The position numbers were made by a program, and so were the translations under genes. A DNA stretch of 8,983 nt. Source: Legionella genomosp. 1 (GTDB lineage: Bacteria > Pseudomonadota > Gammaproteobacteria > Legionellales > Legionellaceae). The notes under the pieces are model-generated. The model saw only the letters and a list, made by a program, of their open reading frames with translations. It did no database searches and was not told the DNA's origin. Positions 1 to 5,583 of this stretch are shown here, in pieces; positions within the stretch are counted from its first letter, which is position 1, and each line of letters begins with the position of its first letter. The stretch covers positions 1 through 8,983 of the forward strand of contig CAMBDN010000091.1 of the NCBI GenBank assembly GCA_945865355.1, given 5' to 3'.

Positions 1-1
1 G

Positions 2-919
2 GCTTACCGCATCTTTGATGCTCCTCGCAAGGCGTTGGATTATATTCATAATAAACGCTGTGAATTGGATTTACTCAGTCAACATTGTTTAAGTGAGTAT
101 ACGGAAGCAAAAAATTACCCACTGACAAACCATACCATTAACCTCGATTTGGCTGCTATTCATGCGGAAATTTATAATCCCCATCGTTTTTCTGAAATTT
201 CGGTGGTGGTTGTTGATTACGCTATGCCGGGTATGGACGGATTGGAGTTTTGTCGCCGCATCGAGAATAAAAATATTAAAAAAATTCTTTTAACGGGCCA
301 AGCGGATGAGAAATTAGCAATTGCAGCGTTTAACGAAGGATTAATTCATCGGTATATTAAAAAAAGTGATCCCAATGCTGCTGAGCTAATTACGAAGAGT
401 ATTTATGATTTGCAGTTACAGTATTTTCAGGCAATGTCCGATATGGTTGTGCGTATGTTGTCTGTTACCTCTCCAAGTTGTTTACATGACAAAGAGTTTG
501 CTCATTTCTTTCGTCGGTTAAGAGAGGAAAATAACATTATTGAATATTACCTGGTCGATAACTCTGGAAGCTTTCTTATGCTCGATGATGACGCAAAGGT
601 TAGTTTTTTGATTGTTAAAAGTGAGGAGGATATTCGATTGCATTATGATTTGGCGCTTGATAATGGTGCGAGCGGGGATATTCTTGATCAACTTGCCAAT
701 GGGGAAAAAATTCCTGGCTTCTGGCAGGCCACTGCGTCTACTCCTCAATGGAAAGATTGGTCCAAGTGTTTAGTATCAGCACAGCGGTTTGTTTCTAATG
801 AAAGCTATTATTATGCCTATTTGCCAGGGAATGTCCTTTTTGACGTTCGCCAGCAAAAGATTCTTTCTTACCATCGCTACTTAGAGGAGCTAGATGCTGA
901 AGAGTTATTAATGGAATAG
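2..919 (+). CDS. Response regulator with CheY-like receiver and uncharacterised C-terminal domain (5' partial)
   Basis: The frame is already open at the left edge, so the gene starts upstream; the in-frame TTG at 35 is an internal codon and not a convincing start. Of the 305 residues visible, the first part is a receiver domain: the conserved phospho-acceptor segment VVVVDYAMPGMDG has its aspartate codon at 215-217, followed by the LLTG threonine and the YIKK lysine expected of CheY-like domains. The acidic pair of the first strand lies outside the window. About 45 residues rich in polar residues separate the helix near the left edge (ALDYIHNKR) from the strand carrying the aspartate; a normal receiver has only a short loop there. 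The C-terminal half (about nt 480-915) contains YYLVDNSGSFLMLDDDAK and ends in an acidic helix; it has no helix-turn-helix, GGDEF or EAL motif that I can see. It presumably answers to a histidine kinase encoded upstream. The receiver call is firm; the output function is unknown. Confidence 0.85.
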   Translation, partial: AYRIFDAPRKALDYIHNKRCELDLLSQHCLSEYTEAKNYPLTNHTINLDLAAIHAEIYNPHRFSEISVVVVDYAMPGMDGLEFCRRIENKNIKKILLTGQADEKLAIAAFNEGLIHRYIKKSDPNAAELITKSIYDLQLQYFQAMSDMVVRMLSVTSPSCLHDKEFAHFFRRLREENNIIEYYLVDNSGSFLMLDDDAKVSFLIVKSEEDIRLHYDLALDNGASGDILDQLANGEKIPGFWQATASTPQWKDWSKCLVSAQRFVSNESYYYAYLPGNVLFDVRQQKILSYHRYLEELDAEELLME

Positions 920-945
920 TGGGCAAGAGGGGCGTAAATGATAAT

Positions 946-970
946 AATACCTATCTTGTTGGTATTTTTT
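946..970 (+). terminator. Weak rho-independent terminator after the response regulator
   Basis: AATACC (946-951) and GGTATT (961-966) form a 6-bp stem with a 9-nt loop, followed directly by four more T residues (967-970). It lies 26 nt downstream of the response regulator stop and before the transporter leader. The stem is short and AT-rich, so termination is likely only partial. Confidence 0.4.
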
Positions 971-1009
971 GCACGAACAACTCCTTTTCAAAGGGAAAGA
1001 CTTATGATT

Positions 1010-1044
1010 GTTTCCTTAGCAAGGTGACTTCGTACTAAGGAAAC
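1010..1044 (+). promoter_or_regulatory. Perfect 10-bp inverted repeat that covers the MFS ribosome binding site
   Basis: GTTTCCTTAG (1010-1019) is the exact reverse complement of CTAAGGAAAC (1035-1044), separated by 15 nt. The right arm contains the Shine-Dalgarno core AAGGA (1037-1041), six nt before the ATG at 1048, and the left arm contains the matching anti-Shine-Dalgarno CCTTAG. In RNA the hairpin would hide the ribosome binding site of the transporter. In DNA the same dyad could be a repressor operator. A TATGAT that could serve as a -10 element lies at 1003-1008 but has no good -35 partner; if it is used, transcription would start inside the left arm and favour the operator reading. 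The repeat is directly visible; the role is inferred. Confidence 0.6.
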
Positions 1045-1047
1045 GTT

Positions 1048-2250
1048 ATGAGTACCAAAAGCGTATCTCGATTTAATCTAATTTGGTTATTAAGCTACAT
1101 TTCAATTGCCTCCGTATCTGCAGCGATCATCACACCCGCTCTGCCTGAAATCCAAGCACATTTTTCCCTAAGCCTTGGTGCAGTTGAGTGGATAATTTCT
1201 GCGTTTTTGATTGGCTATGTGGGTGGCCAACTGATTTATGGGCCACTGGCGAATCAATTTGGACGCTTAAAAGCCTTACGCATCGGGCTTGTTATCAATT
1301 TATTTGGGATTGTAATTTGTTTAATGGCACTTGTAGTTGATATTTATTGGTTGCTAATTATAGGTCGTTTAATAACCGCTTTGGGTGCTGCTAGTGGTCT
1401 CGCTTGTACTTTCATGTTAATTAATGAGTGGTTACCTGAATCTCATCGTAAAATCGCTATGGCATACTCCGTATTGTCTTTTGCTCTTGGCGCAGGATTT
1501 GCGGTCATGTTGGGTGGGGTCATCACGGAGTATTGGTGTTGGCAAGTTTGTTTTGGGGTTTTGTTAGCGCATGGGTTGCTCATGCTCTGGGGAACTTGTG
1601 TTTTTAGTGAAACGTTAGTTATCTCAAAACCTATTCATGTGCATACGATTATTCGCGATTATCGGCAGGCACTTTCCTCATCAACGTTAGTGATATTTTC
1701 TCTGGTGGTTGGTTGTTGCTCAACGATATCATATTGCTTCTCTGCAGCTGGCCCTCAAATTGCAAAAGATTTATTGAGGTTATCTGCCGCTGAATATGGT
1801 TATTGGAATAGCCTTAATATTGTTGGCATGCTGTTTGGTGGGTTGTTTGTAAAACAACTACTGACTCGCTTATCAGTCAATTATGCCCTTGCTATTGGTT
1901 TCCTAGGTATGGCATTGGGGATAGGTAGCTTGGGTATTATCTGGGGTACTGGAAGCCAATCAGCATTATGGTTTTTTTTAACGACAGCAAATTTGTACTT
2001 TTTCAGCAGTCTATTATTTTCTGGCGGCTCTCTACTCGCCTCTAACGCGTTGGTGGATAAAGCGAGTGCTGCAGCAATGATGAGTTTTGTAAATATGTGT
2101 TTTGCAACGCTCTGCGTCATATTGATGGGTTATTTGGTAACAAATCCACTATTAGGCTTTGCTATAGTTTTGGGTCTTGTTTGGGTATTGGTGGTTGGGT
2201 TGTTAATCATGCGACGACTTACTGGAAATATAACGGACTTGTCGGTATGA
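1048..2250 (+). CDS. MFS drug-efflux-type transporter (Bcr/CflA-like, 12 TM)
   Basis: A 400-residue polytopic inner-membrane protein of the size and hydrophobic pattern usual for 12-helix major facilitator drug:H+ antiporters. Family marks are the first-helix ending ITPALPEIQAHF (about 28-39), motif A after helix 2 (IYGPLANQFGRLKAL, about 63-77), the arginine of motif B (GRLITALGAASG, about 106-117) and a glycine-rich helix 5 (FALGAGFAVMLGG, motif C-like). In motif A the usual acidic residue (GPLaDrfGR) is asparagine, which is uncommon because this residue takes part in the conformational charge relay. The ATG at 1048 has AAGGA six nt upstream, but that site is inside an inverted repeat. The substrate cannot be read from the sequence; drugs, siderophores or metabolites are all possible. 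The next gene starts 30 nt after the stop, so read-through into the cytochrome-dsbB operon is plausible. Confidence 0.88.
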   Translation: MSTKSVSRFNLIWLLSYISIASVSAAIITPALPEIQAHFSLSLGAVEWIISAFLIGYVGGQLIYGPLANQFGRLKALRIGLVINLFGIVICLMALVVDIYWLLIIGRLITALGAASGLACTFMLINEWLPESHRKIAMAYSVLSFALGAGFAVMLGGVITEYWCWQVCFGVLLAHGLLMLWGTCVFSETLVISKPIHVHTIIRDYRQALSSSTLVIFSLVVGCCSTISYCFSAAGPQIAKDLLRLSAAEYGYWNSLNIVGMLFGGLFVKQLLTRLSVNYALAIGFLGMALGIGSLGIIWGTGSQSALWFFLTTANLYFFSSLLFSGGSLLASNALVDKASAAAMMSFVNMCFATLCVILMGYLVTNPLLGFAIVLGLVWVLVVGLLIMRRLTGNITDLSV

Positions 2251-2280
2251 TTTTGGCATTTGGCTTTATAGGGATTTTTC

Positions 2281-2706
2281 ATGCGCATAGTCGTTCTTAG
2301 TTCCCTGCTTCTGCTATCGATGCAGTTGTATGCAGATGATGATTTTGATCGTGACCAAATTCAACAGCGAATTAATCCAGTGGGTCAGGTGCATCTTGAA
2401 CAAACAGCTCCGCCAGCGGGCACAGTTCCAGCTGCACCGCCGACGGAACAGGTTGCGGTTAAAAAAAGCCCTGGGCAGGCAACTTATGAGCAGTATTGTG
2501 TGGTTTGTCACCGAGATGGTGTGGCTGGTGCGCCTAAATTTCATGAAGCGAATGATTGGAAGCCACGGCAAGCTAAACAGAGTATTGATGAGCTTGTGGC
2601 CACCGCGACTAAAGGGTTGAATGCGATGCCTCCCAAAGGCACATGCCAAGAGTGTACTGCGGCAGATCTCAAGGCCGCAATTCAATACATGCTGCCACCA
2701 CCATGA
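2281..2706 (+). CDS. Cytochrome c5 family protein (periplasmic c-type cytochrome)
   Basis: A 141-residue exported haem protein. Residues 1 to about 18 (MRIVVLSSLLLLSMQLYA) are a Sec signal peptide with cleavage predicted before DDD. The haem attachment motif CVVCH is at 73-77, with His77 as the proximal ligand, and Met116 in the segment NAMPPKG is the likely distal ligand. The following pair Cys122/Cys125 (TCQEC) is the extra disulfide typical of cytochrome c5, and the segment RINPVGQV (about 30-37) is also common in that family. A proline/alanine-rich linker (about 43-56) precedes the haem domain. It would carry electrons in the periplasm or tethered at the membrane, towards a terminal oxidase or another acceptor that is not encoded here. 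AGGGA lies about 9 nt before the ATG. The stop overlaps the dsbB start by 4 nt (ATGA). Confidence 0.92.
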   Translation: MRIVVLSSLLLLSMQLYADDDFDRDQIQQRINPVGQVHLEQTAPPAGTVPAAPPTEQVAVKKSPGQATYEQYCVVCHRDGVAGAPKFHEANDWKPRQAKQSIDELVATATKGLNAMPPKGTCQECTAADLKAAIQYMLPPP

Positions 2707-3215
2707 GTTCAAGTGTTTATCGACAACTCCAGCGTTTATTACTGTTGTCAACCCTGCTGATTCTTGGGGCCGTCTATTATTTACAGTATGTGGGTGGATT
2801 AAAACCTTGTCCTTTGTGCATCGTTCAACGTGTTTGCGTTATTCTATTCGGCATTTCTTGCATTGTAGGTTGGTGTTTTTCTGCACGGTATCGAAAAAGG
2901 GTGGTGGCTTTTTTTCAGATACTGTTCTCCTTTTCGGGTTTGTTTTTTGCCACCAGACAATTATGGATACAATCATTGCCAGCGGAACAAGTGCCGGCAT
3001 GTTTGCCTGGTCTTGATATATTGATGAAATATTATCCTCTGCGTGACATACTATCCACGCTTTTTTGGGGCACGGGTGATTGCGCCGAGGTCTCATGGCA
3101 ACTATTTGGTTTATCAATGCCAGCATGGGCCGCGCTCTATTTTTTGGCAATACTTTTGGTTAGTGGGTGGGTCTTTTTTTTCTTGAGACCATCATTGGTT
3201 CGACGTGATTCATGA
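2703..3215 (+). CDS. dsbB: Disulfide bond formation protein DsbB
   Basis: A 170-residue inner-membrane protein with four predicted membrane segments that reoxidises DsbA and passes the electrons to quinone. The first periplasmic loop carries the redox pair in KPCPLC (Cys36 and Cys39), followed by the conserved QR (Arg43, near the quinone in E. coli DsbB). The second loop carries Cys100 and Cys127, matching Cys104 and Cys130 of E. coli. I chose the ATG at 2703: it overlaps the cytochrome stop as ATGA and gives the usual family length, while an earlier in-frame start at 2643 would add 20 non-hydrophobic residues inside the cytochrome gene. No Shine-Dalgarno precedes it, so translation is probably coupled to the cytochrome. 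A T8 run at 3174-3181, encoding FFF in the last helix, is a possible slippage site. The stop overlaps the tgt start by 4 nt. Confidence 0.95.
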   Translation: MSSSVYRQLQRLLLLSTLLILGAVYYLQYVGGLKPCPLCIVQRVCVILFGISCIVGWCFSARYRKRVVAFFQILFSFSGLFFATRQLWIQSLPAEQVPACLPGLDILMKYYPLRDILSTLFWGTGDCAEVSWQLFGLSMPAWAALYFLAILLVSGWVFFFLRPSLVRRDS

Positions 3216-4375
3216 GCAAAAAATCGTTTCATTGTGAAGTCATTCACCGCCATGTGCATACGCAGGCCCGGATTACCCGAGTTACTACGCCTCATGGTGA
3301 GTTTACTACACCGGTATTTATGCCCGTTGGCACAAGAGCAGGGGTCAATAACATGACCCCTGTTGAATTATGCAATGCTGGTAGCCAGATTATTTTGGGG
3401 GGGAATACCTACCATATGCTTTGTGCGCCGGGGATGGAGGTCATAGAGCAGGCCGGTGGGATGCATTCTTTTATGGGATGGCATGGCCCGATGCTTACTG
3501 ATAGCGGTGGTTTTCAGGTTTTTAGTTTATCGAAGAACAAAGAAATTTGTACGATTGATGAAGAGGGCGCGCATTTCACCATACCAGGTACTCAGCGCCT
3601 GATTCATATGACGCCAGAAATGTCATTGCAAACGCAAAAAATTATCGGTGCTGATATCATTATGGCTTTTGACCAATGCACACCAGATGATTGTACGCAT
3701 GAGCAGGTTCAACAAATTATGATCCGCACGCATCGCTGGTTGAAGCAGTCGATTGATTATCATCAGCAATTTCCTACGTCGCGTTATGGTGCACCGCAAG
3801 CATTATTTGGTATTGTTCAGGGCGGGACCTATGAAGACTTACGGCGAGAAAGTGCAGATTTTGTTGCTTCGATGCAAACTGACGGTATTGCTATTGGTGG
3901 AGAGACCATTGGTTTTGATATGACTGCAACGGTTGAAGTCATTCGTTGGGTTAGGCCGTTTTTGCCTGAGAATAAATCGCGCTACACCATGGGTGTTGGT
4001 ATGTCCCCGCAGGATTTGCTTGATGTGGTTGCAGAAGGCATCGATATGTTCGATTGCGTAGCACCAACACGTAATGCTCGACATGGGGCGTTGTATTGTG
4101 GCGAAGTAGTAAAGCAGGGGCATTGGTTGAAATTTGTTAGCGAACACGCCAATGAGCGGATTCAAATTAAAAAAGCGTGTTACGAGCATGATTTATCGCC
4201 GATTATGCCTAGCTGTCAATGTTATACCTGCAAGCATTATTCACGCGCATTTTTACATCAATTATTTAAGCAAAAGTCGAATTTATTTACGGCACTTGCA
4301 AGTATTCATAATGTACATGTTTTACATGATGTTTGTGATAGAATGCGCGCTTTGATAATCGAGGAGTCAACATGA
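3212..4375 (+). CDS. tgt: tRNA-guanine transglycosylase, divergent substrate-loop variant
   Basis: A 387-residue cytoplasmic enzyme that exchanges the wobble guanine of GUN anticodons for a 7-deazaguanine base on the way to queuosine. Catalytic segments are present: DSGGFQ (Asp97), the nucleophile region DMFDC (278-282) followed by PTRNARHG, and GIVQGG (200-205). The zinc site is intact: Cys335, Cys337, Cys340 and His366, with the same 26-residue Cys-to-His spacing as E. coli. The base-recognition loop, normally GGL(A/S)VGE, reads GGETIGF at 229-235, so the loop leucine is Glu and the conserved glutamate is Phe. The segment normally FDEC is FDQC (153-156). These positions contact the incoming base in Zymomonas Tgt, so specificity for preQ1 versus another base such as queuine is uncertain. 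It has no clear Shine-Dalgarno and probably depends on coupling to dsbB. It is not next to queA, yajC or secDF, its common neighbours. Confidence 0.9.
   Translation: MSKKSFHCEVIHRHVHTQARITRVTTPHGEFTTPVFMPVGTRAGVNNMTPVELCNAGSQIILGGNTYHMLCAPGMEVIEQAGGMHSFMGWHGPMLTDSGGFQVFSLSKNKEICTIDEEGAHFTIPGTQRLIHMTPEMSLQTQKIIGADIIMAFDQCTPDDCTHEQVQQIMIRTHRWLKQSIDYHQQFPTSRYGAPQALFGIVQGGTYEDLRRESADFVASMQTDGIAIGGETIGFDMTATVEVIRWVRPFLPENKSRYTMGVGMSPQDLLDVVAEGIDMFDCVAPTRNARHGALYCGEVVKQGHWLKFVSEHANERIQIKKACYEHDLSPIMPSCQCYTCKHYSRAFLHQLFKQKSNLFTALASIHNVHVLHDVCDRMRALIIEEST
4361..4366 (+). promoter_or_regulatory. Strong Shine-Dalgarno for ppiB inside the tgt 3' end
   Basis: GAGGAG lies five nt before the ppiB ATG at 4372 and within the last codons of tgt. 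It is much better than the sites before dsbB and tgt, so ppiB can probably be translated independently as well as by coupling. Confidence 0.7.
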
Positions 4376-4857
4376 TTTTAATTAGCACCTCTAAAGGTGA
4401 TATAAGTTTGCAACTGGATGAAGAAAACACACCGGCTACCGCAGCTAATTTTCTGCAGTATCTGCGTTCTGGTTTTTATAATGACACCATTTTTCATCGT
4501 GTAATTGGTGGTTTTATGATTCAAGGCGGTGGTTTAACGGCAGAAATGGAAACTAAAGCAACGGAAGTATCCGTTCAAAACGAAGCGAAATCGGCTAAAC
4601 CCAATAAACGTGGTACCATTTCTATGGCTAGGACCATGGATCCGCATTCTGCAACGGCGCAATTTTTTATTAATTTGGCGGATAATGCGTTCCTAAATTT
4701 CAGTGGTGAGCAGAATTATGGATATTGCGTCTTTGGTGAGGTTGTAGAAGGCATGGATGTTGTTGATGCCATTGCGAAAGTGAAAACGGGACAGAACAAA
4801 GGTCATGGTGACGTGCCATTAGAAGCGGTAATGATCCATTCGATTACTGAAGTTTAG
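4372..4857 (+). CDS. ppiB: Cytoplasmic peptidyl-prolyl cis-trans isomerase B (cyclophilin)
   Basis: A 161-residue single-domain cyclophilin that speeds cis-trans isomerisation of Xaa-Pro bonds in protein folding. It begins directly with the first beta strand (MILISTSKGDISLQL) and has no signal peptide, so it belongs to the cytoplasmic PpiB type and not the periplasmic PpiA type. Active-site marks are FHRVI (41-45, with Arg43), GFMIQGG (47-53, Phe/Met/Gln pocket) and AQFFINL (96-102). Length and motifs are normal for the family. It overlaps the tgt stop by 4 nt (ATGA) and is the last gene of the rightward operon, which ends at the palindromic element at 4898-4981. Confidence 0.96.
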   Translation: MILISTSKGDISLQLDEENTPATAANFLQYLRSGFYNDTIFHRVIGGFMIQGGGLTAEMETKATEVSVQNEAKSAKPNKRGTISMARTMDPHSATAQFFINLADNAFLNFSGEQNYGYCVFGEVVEGMDVVDAIAKVKTGQNKGHGDVPLEAVMIHSITEV

Positions 4858-4897
4858 GGATAGCTACTCACTTCGATGCGACGAATGACCATAGGGT

Positions 4898-4981
4898 GCA
4901 TCTTGGACGAAAGCGTCCCCCAAAAATGCTAACATAGCTATCTATGCTGCGCTTTATTTGGGACGATTTCGTCCAAGATGC
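4898..4981. repeat. 84-nt palindromic intergenic element (MITE/REP-like hairpin)
   Basis: The outer arms 4898-4919 and 4960-4981 (22 nt each, starting GCATCTTGGACGAAA) are reverse complements with one mismatch. One bulged T at 4897 allows the pairing to continue through about GGG/CCT outside the arms. Inside, CATAG (4933-4937) and CTATG (4942-4946) form the apical hairpin around CTAT, and the A-rich and T-rich stretches between also pair loosely, so most of the element can fold as one long hairpin. It sits between the 3' ends of convergent ppiB and mazG, where it could end both transcripts or protect their 3' ends. It has no coding content. Dispersed copies would make it a mobile or REP-type repeat; only this copy is visible here. 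Confidence 0.75.
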
Positions 4982-5061
4982 CCTTAAATCTAACCGTTCT
5001 CTAGGATTCAAGAATACCCTTATTATTTTTATAAAATGGGCATCTATCTTTGCTGGCAATA

Positions 5062-5442
5062 TTATCCAACGTTTTGTTTAGCTTGCCGCCAGATTTGCAT
5101 TAATTCCTCAAATGAATGCCCATCTAGGTTGGTCAAACCCTTTTCTTGAGCTAGTTGTTTGACGGCATTTAATCGTCGCTCAAATTTTACTAAGGTTTTT
5201 TCTAAGGTTTCTTTGGGACTCAATTTGCAGAAAACACAGAGAGAAAAGGTGGCATGAAGTAAATCGCCAATTTCTTCTTGTAACTCAAGTTGATTTTCCG
5301 GTGTTGGTTTGTGTTGAAGATGTTCGTTAATTTCTAAGCATTCACTTCGTATTTGCTCCATGATTTGATCGGTAGTTTCCCAACGAAAACCAAATTGATC
5401 TGCTTCCTGTTCTAACTTAACAACTTTTTCTAAAAGATCCAT
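5062..5442 (-). CDS. mazG: MazG-family nucleotide pyrophosphohydrolase, single domain
   Basis: A 126-residue, all-helical cytoplasmic protein expected to hydrolyse nucleoside triphosphates to monophosphate and pyrophosphate. The metal-binding pattern ExxE...ExxD is present as E34-CL-E37 and E57-IG-D60. The C-terminal part, with KFERRL (86-91), EKGL and a final EELMQIWRQAK, resembles the C-terminal half of E. coli MazG (KFERRF...RGL...WQQVK). E. coli MazG is about 263 residues with two such domains; this protein is half that length with no sign of a broken second copy next to it. AAGGA lies before the ATG at a normal distance (CCTATAAAGGATAAGT then ATG). I see no convincing promoter. It may clean non-canonical nucleotides or affect (p)ppGpp-related stress, but the substrate is not determined by the sequence. 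Confidence 0.88.
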   Translation of the reverse strand: MDLLEKVVKLEQEADQFGFRWETTDQIMEQIRSECLEINEHLQHKPTPENQLELQEEIGDLLHATFSLCVFCKLSPKETLEKTLVKFERRLNAVKQLAQEKGLTNLDGHSFEELMQIWRQAKQNVG

Positions 5443-5487
5443 ACTTATCCTTTATAGGTAACGTCTCAATAAGTCAGGTAAATATAA

Positions 5488-5537
5488 TCTCCGATGTCGG
5501 GCGGAGAAGCTTCTGGACGTCAGGGGAAAGTTTTTCC
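5488..5537. other. Cluster of short dyads between mazG and the nagZ-like gene
   Basis: The 141-nt gap holds three adjacent symmetric stretches: TCTCCG/CGGAGA (5488-5493 with 5502-5507, 8-nt loop), the overlapping perfect palindrome AGAAGCTTCT (5505-5514), and GGAAA/TTTCC (5525-5529 with 5533-5537, 3-nt loop). None is followed by a clear T-tract in the leftward direction, so I do not call a terminator. They may be operator or processing sites ahead of mazG, or chance. Confidence 0.3.
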
Positions 5538-5583
5538 GAGGTCATTAAGAAGCCATTTTATTTAACATTAACCAATTGAATTG

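Noticed and set aside
2314..2751. A 145-codon minus-strand open frame over the cytochrome c5 gene.
   Set aside because: It lies fully opposite a gene with a signal peptide, CVVCH and cytochrome c5 cysteines, and its own translation is rich in Arg/Cys/Trp with no motif.
2621..3016. A 131-codon plus-strand open frame spanning the cytochrome/dsbB junction in another frame.
   Set aside because: Both overlapped genes are firmly identified, and this frame shows no domain or ribosome binding site.
4977..5044. GATGCCC (4977-4983) with GGGCATC (5038-5044), an outer inverted repeat around the ppiB-mazG gap.
   Set aside because: The 54-nt loop is long and the left arm is part of the stronger palindrome, so it probably does not form.
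4868..5059. A 63-codon open frame on the minus strand between ppiB and mazG.
   Set aside because: It runs straight through the 84-nt palindrome, has no family resemblance, and its composition follows the repeat arms and not a protein.
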